DNA of 64,000 nt from an uncultured Pelagibacteraceae bacterium (GCA_902588965.1 CACIRD010000003.1:62001-126000), one strand, 5' to 3'. Positions 11,447 through 22,339 are shown, numbered from the stretch's first letter. Notes: generated by a model from the sequence alone, not told the origin. Translations and numbers: made by a program.

Positions 11447-12646
11447 TTAATTAATTTGAGAAATTATTCTTTTTACTATTTCTTCTGCTATAATTTTTTT
11501 TTTAGTGATTGGTATTAATTCATTTGTCATATTTTTATAAAAAATATTTACTTCATTATAATCAGAATTAAAACCAATATTAGATTTTGATACGTCATTT
11601 GCAATTATCCAGTCACATCCTTTTTCATCAAGTTTTTTTTTCGAATTTTTTTCTAAATTATCTGTTTCAGCAGCAAATCCAACTACCAACTTTGGTCTTA
11701 AAGAGTTGTGATTAGAAATATGACTTAATATATCAATATTTCTTTCTAAAATAAGATTTAAATTTTTTTCTTTTTTAATTTTTTGTTTACCAACATTATT
11801 GATTTTGAAATCTGCCACAGCAGCAGAAAAAATTGCAACATCTACAGGAAGATTTGATAAAGTTTCATCAAGCATTTCTTTGGCTGTTTTAATTTTAATA
11901 ATTTTTATATCAGCAATATCTTTTAAATTCGTTGGTCCAGTTATTAAAGTTGTATCGAATCCATTATCTCTTAAAGACTCCGCAATAGCAAAACCTTGTT
12001 TTCCACTAGATTTATTTGTTATAAATCGTACTGGATCTAAAAATTCTTGAGTGGGTCCAGCGGTCACAATAGCCTTAAACTTTTGATTTTGATTTTTGTT
12101 ATTAAAAAAAATCTCAATAGCTTTAATTATTTGGTTTGGCTCAGTCATTTTCCCTTCTCCATACTCTCCACAGGCCATGTCACCTATTTCTGGTCCAATT
12201 ATTCTGTAACCTAAATTTTTAATTTTAATTAAATTGTCTTTGTTTGCAGGATGCTCCCACATTCTTACATTCATAGCAGGCGCTAAAAAAATATCTTTAT
12301 TTGAAGCTAAAATAACTGTTGAAGCTAAATCATCTGCTGAACCAGAGCTAATTTTTGAAATTGTATTTGCTGTAGCTGGCGCAATTAATACTATATCAGC
12401 CCATCTCGATAAAGAAATATGATCCATTTCTGCTTCATTATCCTCATCAAATAAATCTGTATAAACCTTTTCTTGAGATAAAGAAGCTGCTGACAATGGC
12501 GTTACAAATTTGGTTGCGTTTCTTGTCAATATCGTTTTGACCTGACAACCTCTTTTTTTAAGCAGCCTTATAATTTCTAAACTTTTATAAGCAGCAATAC
12601 CACCACAAATTATAAGTAATATTTTTTTATTTAAGAAAATATTCAT
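11447..12646 (-). CDS. coaBC: Phosphopantothenoylcysteine decarboxylase/phosphopantothenate-cysteine ligase
   Basis: CGGIAAYKSLEIIRLLKKRG; APAMNVRMWEHPA; TAGPTQEFLDPVRFITNKSSGKQG. Confidence 0.96.
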   Translation of the reverse strand: MNIFLNKKILLIICGGIAAYKSLEIIRLLKKRGCQVKTILTRNATKFVTPLSAASLSQEKVYTDLFDEDNEAEMDHISLSRWADIVLIAPATANTISKISSGSADDLASTVILASNKDIFLAPAMNVRMWEHPANKDNLIKIKNLGYRIIGPEIGDMACGEYGEGKMTEPNQIIKAIEIFFNNKNQNQKFKAIVTAGPTQEFLDPVRFITNKSSGKQGFAIAESLRDNGFDTTLITGPTNLKDIADIKIIKIKTAKEMLDETLSNLPVDVAIFSAAVADFKINNVGKQKIKKEKNLNLILERNIDILSHISNHNSLRPKLVVGFAAETDNLEKNSKKKLDEKGCDWIIANDVSKSNIGFNSDYNEVNIFYKNMTNELIPITKKKIIAEEIVKRIISQIN

Positions 12647-12653
12647 ATTAAAA

Positions 12654-14234
12654 TTAAAATACTATGAAGCTTAAAAACACAAGCAATAATAAACCAATAA
12701 TACTTTGGTTTCTGAATGATTTTATCTCTAATTCTTTATCTTTTAAAGCAGAATAAGAATTTGAATTATGTGGAATTTGACCACTTGCAAGAAATGTAAG
12801 TGCTTGATTTGCTTTATCCATAATTTTTGGAAAATCAGGTAATCTTCTGAATACTTCAGCAGAGTCTTTTAATGTTTCAGTAAAATTTCCAATTGGATCT
12901 TTAGTTTCTTTAAGCCATTTTTCTAAAACTGGCTTTGAAGTTTCCCATATGTTTGTATCTGGATTTAATTTTCTTGCAACTCCTTCAACTACAACCATTG
13001 TTTTTTGAAGAAGTAATAATTGTGGTTGAGTTTGCATATTAAACTTTTCAGTTATATCAAACAATTGCTTTAGAAGTTTTCCTCCAGAAATATCTTTTAC
13101 AGATTGCCCAAATATAGGCTCACCGATTGATCTTAAAGCTTGAGCAAGTTCATCAACATTTACATTTTTTGGGACTAATCCAGCAATTATATGAACATCT
13201 GCAACTTTTTTGTAATCTCTAACTATAAATCCATATAATATTTCAGCTAGATATTTCCTGTTTAGTTTATCCAATCTTCCCATTATTCCAAAATCGATTG
13301 GAACAATTTTACCACTCTTATCAATAAATAGGTTTCCTTGATGCATATCTGCATGAAAAAAACCATCTCTTACAGCATGTCTTAAAAAATGCTGTATAAC
13401 ATTTGATGCTATATTTTTTATATCTATATTTTTATTTTTAAGTATTTCTTTTTCCCTTATTGAGACACCATCAACCCAATCCAATGTTAATATTTTTTCA
13501 CTGGTATAATTCCAGTATATTTTTGGGATATAAAAACCTGAGTCATTTTTAGTATTTTCAGCAAATTCATTGGCAGCAGCTGCCTCAAATCTTAGATCCA
13601 TTTCGTGATTTGTGATTTCCTTTAAAAGAAATACTACTTCGAGAAGTTTTAGTCTTTTTGTTTTAGTTATTATATTTTCTATAAAGTAAGCTAACAACAT
13701 TAAAGCATCTATTTCTTCATTAAATATTTTTTTAATGTTTGGTCTTAAAATTTTAATAGCTACTTCTTTTACAACACCATTGTCGTTTATTTGCGCTTTA
13801 TGAACCTGGGCTATAGACGCTGCAGCGATTGGTTCACTGATATTCTTTATAGATTTATAAACATCTCCTCCTAATTCTTTTGACAATATTTTTTGAGAAT
13901 CACTTTTGTTAAATGGTGGAACTCTGTCTTGAAGCTTTTCTAGTTGGGATGATAATTTCTCACCTATAATATCTGGTCTAGTTGCTAAAAATTGACCAAG
14001 TTTAATAAACGTAGTCCCCATTCCCTCAATTGATTTGCACAATTTTTGTTCTTCGCTCAGATTTTTTAAAGCTAAATTTTTATTAGAAAAAGATATAGAA
14101 AAGATTGCAAAAATTAATCTAACAATTAAAGGTGGTCGATGAATATTAGATACAACTTTTAATGCATCTGATAGTGCTATTTTTCTTGCTAATTTAAATA
14201 GTATAAAAATTTTCTTTACCATTATATTTTCCAC
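12654..14234 (-). CDS. ubiB: Ubiquinone biosynthesis ABC1-type kinase-like protein
   Basis: GTTFIKLGQFLATRPDIIG; AAASIAQVHKA; DGFFHADMHQGNLF; C-terminal TM segment. Confidence 0.94.
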   Translation of the reverse strand: MENIMVKKIFILFKLARKIALSDALKVVSNIHRPPLIVRLIFAIFSISFSNKNLALKNLSEEQKLCKSIEGMGTTFIKLGQFLATRPDIIGEKLSSQLEKLQDRVPPFNKSDSQKILSKELGGDVYKSIKNISEPIAAASIAQVHKAQINDNGVVKEVAIKILRPNIKKIFNEEIDALMLLAYFIENIITKTKRLKLLEVVFLLKEITNHEMDLRFEAAAANEFAENTKNDSGFYIPKIYWNYTSEKILTLDWVDGVSIREKEILKNKNIDIKNIASNVIQHFLRHAVRDGFFHADMHQGNLFIDKSGKIVPIDFGIMGRLDKLNRKYLAEILYGFIVRDYKKVADVHIIAGLVPKNVNVDELAQALRSIGEPIFGQSVKDISGGKLLKQLFDITEKFNMQTQPQLLLLQKTMVVVEGVARKLNPDTNIWETSKPVLEKWLKETKDPIGNFTETLKDSAEVFRRLPDFPKIMDKANQALTFLASGQIPHNSNSYSALKDKELEIKSFRNQSIIGLLLLVFLSFIVF

Positions 14235-14926
14235 CCTGAATGAATAGCTACAATGCCCCCGCTTAGATTTCTATATTTACAGTTTTTAAAACCAATATTT
14301 TTCATACAGATGATCAATTCCTCTTGATTAACAAAATTATCTATACTTTTAATTAAATATTCGTAAGGCTCACTTTTACCAACAATAATTTTTCCTATAA
14401 TTGGTATTAATTTTGAATAATTTTTATAAATGAACTCTAAATTAGAGTTTGTTATTTTTGAAAATTCTAAACATAAAAAACGGCCTCCAGGTTTTAAAAC
14501 TCTAAAAGCCTCCTCCAGAGATTTTTTAATATTTTTAGTATTTCGAAGTCCAAAACTTATAGTGTAATAATCGAATGAATTATCTTTAAAACCAAGTTTT
14601 TCAGCACTTTGTATATACCAATGAATATTTTTTGAATTAATAAATTTTTTTTTCCCTTCTTCAATCATTTTTTTGTTCGGATCAACATTAAAAACATCTC
14701 CATTGTTCTTAATAGATTCTAAATAAATTTTTCCTATATCTCCCGTCCCACATCCAACATCTACCAACTTTCTATTTTCCGCGGGCGACATCATCATTAT
14801 AAAATCCTTTTTCCATTTTCTATGAATTCCGAGAGACATAAAATCGTTCATTAAGTCATATTTATCGTAAACTTTATCGAATACTTCTTTAACTAATCCT
14901 TTTTGATTTTGTAGAAACTGTCTCAT
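14222..14926 (-). CDS. ubiE: Ubiquinone/menaquinone methyltransferase
   Basis: VFDKVYDKYDLMNDFMSLGIHRKWK; VDVGCGTGDI; FGLRNTKN. Confidence 0.95.
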   Translation of the reverse strand: MRQFLQNQKGLVKEVFDKVYDKYDLMNDFMSLGIHRKWKKDFIMMMSPAENRKLVDVGCGTGDIGKIYLESIKNNGDVFNVDPNKKMIEEGKKKFINSKNIHWYIQSAEKLGFKDNSFDYYTISFGLRNTKNIKKSLEEAFRVLKPGGRFLCLEFSKITNSNLEFIYKNYSKLIPIIGKIIVGKSEPYEYLIKSIDNFVNQEELIICMKNIGFKNCKYRNLSGGIVAIHSGWKI

Positions 14927-14963
14927 AGTATTTAATTTTTTATATAAGATAATATAGTATTAA

Positions 14964-15827
14964 ATGCCAGAATTGCCAGAAGTAGAAATAGTAAAACAAT
15001 CACTTTATAAGAACATAAAATCCAAAAAAATAAAAAAAATTATTATTAAAAATAGAAATTTGAGATTTAAATTACCCAATAATTTTTCATCTACTTTAAA
15101 AAATCACAAAATAAATCATGTCAATCGTTTTTCAAAATATTTAATTATAAGATTTAATGACAATAAATACTGTTTAATTCATTTGGGAATGTCTGGCACG
15201 ATTCATATTGTAAGAAATAAAGATAAAAACTTAATTACAAATACAAGTTTTTATAGTTCTCCTTCCATTCCCAAGAAACATAATCATATTTTTTTGGTCT
15301 TTGATAAATTTAAGTTAATATATAATGATCCAAGAAGATTTGGTTTTTTTAAAATTTTTTTAAGTAACAAAGAGTTATCTGATTATTTAAAAAAATATGG
15401 ACCAGAACCTTTTGAAAAAAAATTCAATGTAAAATATCTAAAAAAAAAGTTAAAAGGAAAAAAAAAAAATATTAAAAATTATCTATTAGATCAAAATTTT
15501 GTTTCAGGTATCGGAAATATTTATGCAAACGAAATATTATTTTTTTCTAAAATAAATCCGAATAAAAAATCTGGAAGGTTAAATGTTAATGATTATAAAA
15601 ATATAATTTTGTTCTCGAAAAAAGTTTTAAAATTTGCAATTAAAAAAGGTGGATCGACCATTCAAAATTTTTTGAACACTGAAGGAAATTTAGGATTATT
15701 TCAGAATTATTTTAAAGTATATGGCAGAGAAAATTTAAGGTGTTTAAGGTATAAATGCACAGGCACTATAAAGAAAAAAAAAATGTCAAATAGATCAACT
15801 TTTTATTGCAATATGTGTCAAAAATAA
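14964..15827 (+). CDS. mutM: Formamidopyrimidine-DNA glycosylase
   Basis: MPELPEVEIVKQSL N-terminus; GIGNIYANEILF; C-terminal zinc finger CLRYKCTG...CNMCQK. Confidence 0.95.
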   Translation: MPELPEVEIVKQSLYKNIKSKKIKKIIIKNRNLRFKLPNNFSSTLKNHKINHVNRFSKYLIIRFNDNKYCLIHLGMSGTIHIVRNKDKNLITNTSFYSSPSIPKKHNHIFLVFDKFKLIYNDPRRFGFFKIFLSNKELSDYLKKYGPEPFEKKFNVKYLKKKLKGKKKNIKNYLLDQNFVSGIGNIYANEILFFSKINPNKKSGRLNVNDYKNIILFSKKVLKFAIKKGGSTIQNFLNTEGNLGLFQNYFKVYGRENLRCLRYKCTGTIKKKKMSNRSTFYCNMCQK

Positions 15828-15877
15828 AAAATAATTGGTTGACCGGCGCTAATTCTATGGCTATACCTCCACCAAAA

Positions 15878-16138
15878 ATGGCAAACACAAAATCAGCAAT
15901 TAAAACTTTAAGAAGAATTAAAAGGCAAACCCTTGTAAACAAATCTAGAAAGACTAGATTTAAAAATGCAATTAAAAAAATGAACGTGCTAATTGAAAAA
16001 AAAAATAAAAAAAACGCATTAGCATATCTACCAAAACTCAACTCCGAGTTAATGAAGATTGCAAAAACAGGAATTATTAAGAAAGAAAAAGCTTCAAGGA
16101 ATCTTTCAAGAATAACTAGAAAAATAAATTCACTGTAA
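15878..16138 (+). CDS. rpsT: 30S ribosomal protein S20
   Basis: MANTKSAIKTLRRIKRQTLVNKSRKTRFKNAIKKM; start chosen at MANTKSA inside the longer ORF 15806-16138. Confidence 0.95.
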   Translation: MANTKSAIKTLRRIKRQTLVNKSRKTRFKNAIKKMNVLIEKKNKKNALAYLPKLNSELMKIAKTGIIKKEKASRNLSRITRKINSL

Positions 16139-16401
16139 CAACTGTTAATTGATATTTATATTTCAACTTAAGATTTGTACTATATAAAAGGTTAGAAATT
16201 TTCTTTTTACTAAATATAGATAGTTTTCATTAAATTTTTTCCTTGGAAATATTCACGTTTAAGTTTTAAAAAAGTTCTCCCATAGATTTAATTTTAATAA
16301 ATAAAAAAATACACCTGCAGATTTTATTTTTTTTTAATTATATTAAAATTATTCTTGATAAAATTTTTTCAATAGTCTTTATTCAATTTCTTTTTAAATT
16401 C

Positions 16402-17814
16402 ATGAAAAACAAAAATATTTTAAATAAATCTGAAACAGAAAAAATTTCTTGGGAAAAAATCCAAGATCAGATGAGAGCAAAATTTGGGAAAGATATTTAT
16501 GAAAGTTGGCTTAGAAAAATTAGTTTCGTTGATCAGTTTAACGACTATATTTTGCTTTCTGTTACAACGCGCTTTATTCGAGATTGGATTACTTCAAGAT
16601 ATTTGGATCAAATACTTCAGATGGTCCGTTTAAATAAACCTGAAATAGGTAGAATAGAACTCTCTATAATAGATAATAATCATAAATTAAATGATACTAA
16701 CCAGGATCAAAAAGTTAGTTCAAAAAAAGACAATGTATCATTCATAAAAGATTTTGTATTTCAATATAATAGAATAGATCCAAATAAAAACTTTGATAAT
16801 TTTATTACAGGACCAAGCAATAATTTAGCTTTTGAAGCTTCAAAAAAGGTTTCAGAAAACAGCTCTCACTATAACCCATTGTATATTTATGGTGGCGTGG
16901 GAATGGGAAAAACACATCTTTTAAATGCAATAGGTCTTAAATTAAAAGATAAAAATAAAGTAATGTTTATCTCCGCAGAAAGATTCATGTATCAATTTGT
17001 AAAATCAATTAAATCTAACGATATGGTCAAGTTTAAAGAATATTTTAGAAATGCTGATGTATTTTTGATTGATGATATTCAGTTTATGAATGGAAAAGAA
17101 GCTATGCAAGAAGAGTTTTTTCATACTTTTAATGCCTTGCTGGATAAAGGTTCTCAAATTATTGTATCTGCAGACAGACCACCTAATAAACTTGCGAGAA
17201 TACAAGAAAGAATAAAGTCGAGGTTTTCAGGGGGCCTAGTTATAGATATTCAACAAACTAATTATGAGCTTAGAAGCAAAATTATAAAAATAAAAACTGA
17301 AGAATTAAAAAATTATTATTCAGAAGGATTAAATATCACAGAGGATATACAAGATTTTTTAAGCAAAGAAATTATAAGTAGTGTTAGAGAATTGGTTGGG
17401 GCCTTAAATAGAATTGTCTCATTTTCAAGAATATACAACAAAACTCCAAATCTATCAGAAACTAAAGTAATTTTAAAAGATCTTTTAAATTTATCAGAAA
17501 ATAAAGTAACTGTAGAATTAATACAGTCCCTGGTTTGTAAATTTTTCAAAATTTCAAAAAACGAAATGCTTTCTGCACGAAGATCAAGATATTTGGTAAG
17601 ACCAAGACAAACAGCTATTTATTTAACAAAAATTTTAACATCTAAATCTTTACCAGAAATTGGGAGAGAATTTTCTAATAGGGACCATACAACTGTTATT
17701 CATTCTATTAAAACAATTGAAAATTTAAAAAAAAGTGACACTGAACTTTGTAACAATATTGATAATTTAAAAAATCAAATTTTATTTAATAAATCGAATG
17801 AAATTCAGTATTAA
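16402..17814 (+). CDS. dnaA: Chromosomal replication initiator DnaA
   Basis: NPLYIYGGVGMGKTHLLNAIG; VFLIDDIQFMNGKEAMQEEFFHTFN; DHTTVIHSIKTIE. Confidence 0.97.
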   Translation: MKNKNILNKSETEKISWEKIQDQMRAKFGKDIYESWLRKISFVDQFNDYILLSVTTRFIRDWITSRYLDQILQMVRLNKPEIGRIELSIIDNNHKLNDTNQDQKVSSKKDNVSFIKDFVFQYNRIDPNKNFDNFITGPSNNLAFEASKKVSENSSHYNPLYIYGGVGMGKTHLLNAIGLKLKDKNKVMFISAERFMYQFVKSIKSNDMVKFKEYFRNADVFLIDDIQFMNGKEAMQEEFFHTFNALLDKGSQIIVSADRPPNKLARIQERIKSRFSGGLVIDIQQTNYELRSKIIKIKTEELKNYYSEGLNITEDIQDFLSKEIISSVRELVGALNRIVSFSRIYNKTPNLSETKVILKDLLNLSENKVTVELIQSLVCKFFKISKNEMLSARRSRYLVRPRQTAIYLTKILTSKSLPEIGREFSNRDHTTVIHSIKTIENLKKSDTELCNNIDNLKNQILFNKSNEIQY

Positions 17815-18910
17815 TCAACAAGATCTTCAACAATCATTAAGTTATTGTCAGGGGATAATAGAAAAGAGAAGTACACTACCAATTTTATCAAATGTGCTTA
17901 TAGATGCGAGCAACTCAAAACTTAAAATCCTAGCAACTGATCTTGATTTAATTTTTATAAACGAAATTAAAAATGTCGAAGTTTCAGAGGAAGGAAGAAC
18001 TACAACAACCTCATCAATAATGTATGACATTATAAGAAAGTTTTCAGCAGGAAAAAAAATTAACTTTAATTTAACTAGTGAGAGCAAGGTTCAATTAGAG
18101 TCAGAGAAATCTATATTCAATTTGAATTGTATAAATGCATCAGAATTTCCAATTACAGATGAAAATTTTAGTGGTAATGAATTTGTCTTACAATCAAAAC
18201 AACTGCTTAAACTATTGAACAAATGTAAATTTTCAGTCTCAAATGATGAAACAAGACATTATCTAAGTGGAATATATTTTCACCAAACTCAAATTGAGGA
18301 TAAACATTTTTTAACAGCCGTAGCAACTGATAGTCATAGGATGTCTATATCAAAGGTTTTGCTTAAAAATAAAATTGAATTTGAACCGATAATTTTACCA
18401 AAAAAAACTATATTTCAAATTTGCGCTCTTCTAGAAGATTATGATGGAGACGTTAAAATTTCTAATCAAAAATCAAAAATTAAATTTGAGCTTGAAAATA
18501 GTATTTTAATTTCAAAACTGATTGATGGAAAGTTTCCAAACTATATTCAGGTTATACCAAAAAATAATAAAAAAAAATTAGAAATTGATTTAGAATTATT
18601 TCGAAACTCAGTTGATAGAGTCGCTTCTGTTTCATTAGATAAAAAAGATGGAGTTAAATTTAATTTAATTAAAGATAAATTAAATCTTTCAGTAAACAAT
18701 ACGAGTAGTGGAGATGGAAAAGAAACTTTAAATGTAAAATTTGACCATGAATTAGATATTAGCTTTAATTCTAGATATCTTATGGATATAGCTAGTCAAC
18801 TTGATGGAAATAAAATAGAAATATTTTTGAATGAAACAGGTTCTCCTGCCCTTGTAAAAGATCCTTCAGATTTTGACAGTATATATGTTGTAATGCCTAT
18901 GAAGGGCTAA
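17798..18910 (+). CDS. dnaN: DNA polymerase III beta subunit (sliding clamp)
   Basis: MKFSINQQDLQQSLSYCQGIIEKRSTLPILSNVLI; ends VVMPMKG; overlaps dnaA end. Confidence 0.96.
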   Translation: MKFSINQQDLQQSLSYCQGIIEKRSTLPILSNVLIDASNSKLKILATDLDLIFINEIKNVEVSEEGRTTTTSSIMYDIIRKFSAGKKINFNLTSESKVQLESEKSIFNLNCINASEFPITDENFSGNEFVLQSKQLLKLLNKCKFSVSNDETRHYLSGIYFHQTQIEDKHFLTAVATDSHRMSISKVLLKNKIEFEPIILPKKTIFQICALLEDYDGDVKISNQKSKIKFELENSILISKLIDGKFPNYIQVIPKNNKKKLEIDLELFRNSVDRVASVSLDKKDGVKFNLIKDKLNLSVNNTSSGDGKETLNVKFDHELDISFNSRYLMDIASQLDGNKIEIFLNETGSPALVKDPSDFDSIYVVMPMKG

Positions 18911-19608
18911 TTGATATTATCTAACTCTTTATAAATATTTGTTTGAAGTAATTTAAGAAATTCTTTTGCTTCTAAATTTGGGTTTATAGGTTTTAAAATT
19001 GAAACTGTAATATCTTTATTTGATTTTAACATTCCAAATTTGGGCCAAACAAACCCAGAATTTATAGCAACTGGCTGGCATTTTATTTTAAGAATTTCGT
19101 AAATTCTAGAGGCACCCTTTTTAAAATCTGTTCTGTTATCAGGACTCACTCTTGTCGCTTGAGGAAATATAATAATAGGACGATTAAATTTTTCTGAAGA
19201 AATTTTAATCTTATTGTAAAAATCTAAGTTTTCTTTACTAATTTTATTTCTATCTATTGAAATAGATTTGATTTTTTTTAAATACCAACCAAAAATCGGA
19301 ATTTTTAACAGTTCTTTTTTTAAAATAAAAATTGGAGAATTAAAAATAGTCTGTAAAAAAAAAGTCTCAAACATAGACTGATGAGAGCTAGCTATAAAAA
19401 ATTTTTCATCATTAATTATATTTTCTTTACCTTTGACGATTATTTTTGATGACAAAAAAATTAATAGACACAATCTTGTCCAGTAGCCCATTAATTTTCC
19501 ACCAGATAAAACTAATTTATGTGGAAGTATTAAAGATGGCAAATAAGCTATACAAATTAAAGTAATTCCTAGGTAGAAAAAAATTAAAAAAAAAATATTT
19601 CTTATCAT
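18907..19608 (-). CDS. plsC: 1-acyl-sn-glycerol-3-phosphate acyltransferase
   Basis: ASSHQSMFETFFLQTIF (HxxxxD-like block) and IIFPQATRVSPD. Confidence 0.85.
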   Translation of the reverse strand: MIRNIFFLIFFYLGITLICIAYLPSLILPHKLVLSGGKLMGYWTRLCLLIFLSSKIIVKGKENIINDEKFFIASSHQSMFETFFLQTIFNSPIFILKKELLKIPIFGWYLKKIKSISIDRNKISKENLDFYNKIKISSEKFNRPIIIFPQATRVSPDNRTDFKKGASRIYEILKIKCQPVAINSGFVWPKFGMLKSNKDITVSILKPINPNLEAKEFLKLLQTNIYKELDNIN

Positions 19609-19615
19609 TTTTTAT

Positions 19616-20830
19616 TTAAATTATTTTATTAATATATTCTCTTTTTGAAATTATTTTAAATTTAGAACTATTAACTAAAACTTCTATTGGTTTTGTTCTC
19701 AAGTTGTAATTTGAGGCTAAAACAATTCCATATGCACCAACATCACAAATTGCCAATATTTCATTTTTTTTTAATTTTTGGTATTTTTTAAGCGTTAAAA
19801 ATTTATCAGTACTTTCACAAACTGGCCCAACAAAATCATGAACTTTATTGAGTATATTTCTATTTTTTTTTAAGGGTACTATATTATGTGATGCACCATA
19901 AAGTGCTGGTCTCATAAAATCATTCATTGCGGCATCCAGTATTATGAAGTTTTTGTTATTAGCTGGTTTAATATAAATTATTTTTGTTATTAACAAAGCT
20001 GCATCCCCAATAATTGATCTCCCAGGTTCAAAAATTATTTTTACTCTGTGCTTTTTTAAAAATTTTTTTATTTCAGAATAATATTTTTTATAGTTTAATA
20101 CTTTCTTATTTAGATTGTAGTTGATGCCCATACCGCCACCTAGATCAATATACTCAAATTTATATTTTGATTTATTTATAAAATTATTAATAACTTTAAT
20201 CATTTTTGAATATGGTTTGTGATCTAAAATTTGACTTCCAATGTGGACGCTTAAGCATTTAATTTTTAAATGCTTCGAATTATGAAAAGCTTTTAATATT
20301 TTAAGAAGTTCTTTTTCATTAATACCAAATTTATCCTCATTTCTTCCAGTTGATATTTTTTTTAAAGTTTGAGCATCTATATTTGGGTTTAATCTTAAAC
20401 CTATATTAATTTTTTTTTTATTTTTTTTTGCAATATTTTCAATAGTTTCTACTTCACTATGAGACTCTGCATTAATAAGTAATATTTTCTTTTTAATTGC
20501 AAAATTAATTTCTTCTGGTGTTTTTCCAACTCCTGAAAAAACAATTTTATTTGGGTTAATACCAGCTTTAATAGCCCGTAAAAGTTCACCTTTTGATACT
20601 ACGTCAGCACCTAATCCAAAACTTCTAATTATTTTTAAAATATGAAGGTTGTTATTAGATTTCACAGAAAAACAAATTAATGGTTTTATGGATTTAAAGT
20701 TACTCTTAAATCTATTTATATTATCTTCAATTTTTTTATAAGAATAACAATAAAAAGGTGTTTTAACTTTTTTAGATAATGAGATAGAACTAACTTTCTC
20801 AATATAAAGATTATTTTTTTTATATAACAT
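19616..20830 (-). CDS. lysA: Diaminopimelate decarboxylase
   Basis: CFSVKSNNNLHILKIIRSFGLGADVVSKGEL; EPGRSIIGDAALL; GPVCESTDKF. Confidence 0.95.
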   Translation of the reverse strand: MLYKKNNLYIEKVSSISLSKKVKTPFYCYSYKKIEDNINRFKSNFKSIKPLICFSVKSNNNLHILKIIRSFGLGADVVSKGELLRAIKAGINPNKIVFSGVGKTPEEINFAIKKKILLINAESHSEVETIENIAKKNKKKINIGLRLNPNIDAQTLKKISTGRNEDKFGINEKELLKILKAFHNSKHLKIKCLSVHIGSQILDHKPYSKMIKVINNFINKSKYKFEYIDLGGGMGINYNLNKKVLNYKKYYSEIKKFLKKHRVKIIFEPGRSIIGDAALLITKIIYIKPANNKNFIILDAAMNDFMRPALYGASHNIVPLKKNRNILNKVHDFVGPVCESTDKFLTLKKYQKLKKNEILAICDVGAYGIVLASNYNLRTKPIEVLVNSSKFKIISKREYINKII

Positions 20831-20949
20831 TAAATATTTTTTAATTTAGTAATATTTTTTTTTGATTCTTTAAATTCTGGGTCTCCTTTTTTCCCACAGG
20901 AAAAAATAACCAAAGAAAGGAATAAAATTATAATTATTTTTTTAATCAT
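20830..20949 (-). CDS. LptM/YifL-like small lipoprotein (39 aa)
   Basis: Not in ORF track. MIKKIIIILFLSLVIFSCGKKGDPEFKESKKNITKLKNI*; lipobox-like LVIFSC followed by GKKGDP, resembling the CGxKGPL pattern of LptM; TAATG overlap with lysA. Confidence 0.75.
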   Translation of the reverse strand: MIKKIIIILFLSLVIFSCGKKGDPEFKESKKNITKLKNI

Positions 20950-22339
20950 TTATTTCTTTTTTATATTTTTTTATCATTTTCTTTATATTGTCGAAAGAAG
21001 TTCCTCCATACGATTTTTTTGTATTTACCGCATTTTTTATATTCATAATATCTAAAATTTTTACACTTATTTTCTTATCTATTGTTTTTATTTCTTCAAA
21101 GGTTAACTCATTAATTTTTTTACCTTTTTTTTCTGCTAAATTCACAATCTTTGCTGTAATTGAATATGCTTTTCTAAAAGGATAATTTAAATCTTTAACT
21201 ATAAAATCGGCAATATCTGTTGAAGTAATATACCCTACATGTGATAATTCAGTCATCCTTTTTTTATTAGGTGTAAAATTAGTTATTACTTCTCTTAAAA
21301 CTTTTAAACAATTTTTAATTTGATCGTAAGAATTAAAAACTAATTCCTTGTCATCTTGTAAATCTTTAAAATAAGATAAGGGCAACCCTTTTAATATTGT
21401 TAGCATTGAGAATAAATTTCCAACTAGAAAACCTGATTTTCCTCTTAGATATTCTAGAGGGTCAGGATTTTTTTTTTGAGGCATTATAGAAGAACCAGTT
21501 ACAACTTTATCATTTAGCTGAATTAGGTTAAATGCATCGGAATTCCATATTATAAATTCTTCAGCAAATCTAGAGATGTGGATTGAGCAAACTGAAATTG
21601 CAAATAAAAAATCTAGAACAAAATCTCGGTCTGCAACAGTATCAATCGAATTTTTTGTTGGTTTTTCAAACTTTAATTTTCTTGTTGTATAAAATCTATC
21701 AATATTAAAAGATGTACCTGACAAAGCAACTACACCCAAGGGATTTTCCATTAGATTATCTAAGTTATTTTGAAATTTTTTTTTATCCCTAGAAAACATT
21801 TCTATATAAGCCATTAAATAATGACCAAATGATATTGGTTGAGCATTTTTTAAATGAGTAAATCCAGGCATGATGGTATTTATATTTTTTTCTGCACATT
21901 TTAAATAAAGTTTCATTGTTTTGTTTAAATCATTAATAACTTCACTAGTGGAATTTCTTAGCCATAATTTAAGATCTGTAAGTACCTGATCATTTCTAGA
22001 CCTAGCAGTATGAATAAAACCGGCATCCTCACCTATTAATTCAAAAAGTCTTTGTTCTATGCTCATGTGTATATCTTCATTTTTATCATTAAAAAAAAAT
22101 TTTTTTTTAAGTATTTCATTTAAAATTTTATTTAGCCCCCATATAATTTTATTTTTTATGGATATGTTAATTATTTTTTGTTTCGCCAACATTTCCACAT
22201 GAACTATAGAAGCACTTATATCTTCCTTGAAAAGTCTCTTATCTATTTTTAACGATGAACCAATTTTTTGAAAGGAAGATGTAGTTTTTTGGTTTATTCT
22301 TGTGCCCCAAACTGGTTTATTGTTTTTATTTTTACTCAT
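20942..22339 (-). CDS. argH: Argininosuccinate lyase
   Basis: DEDIHMSIE-like block, TARSRNDQVLTDLKLW, GSSIMPQKKNPDPLEYLRGK. Confidence 0.96.
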   Translation of the reverse strand: MSKNKNNKPVWGTRINQKTTSSFQKIGSSLKIDKRLFKEDISASIVHVEMLAKQKIINISIKNKIIWGLNKILNEILKKKFFFNDKNEDIHMSIEQRLFELIGEDAGFIHTARSRNDQVLTDLKLWLRNSTSEVINDLNKTMKLYLKCAEKNINTIMPGFTHLKNAQPISFGHYLMAYIEMFSRDKKKFQNNLDNLMENPLGVVALSGTSFNIDRFYTTRKLKFEKPTKNSIDTVADRDFVLDFLFAISVCSIHISRFAEEFIIWNSDAFNLIQLNDKVVTGSSIMPQKKNPDPLEYLRGKSGFLVGNLFSMLTILKGLPLSYFKDLQDDKELVFNSYDQIKNCLKVLREVITNFTPNKKRMTELSHVGYITSTDIADFIVKDLNYPFRKAYSITAKIVNLAEKKGKKINELTFEEIKTIDKKISVKILDIMNIKNAVNTKKSYGGTSFDNIKKMIKKYKKEIND

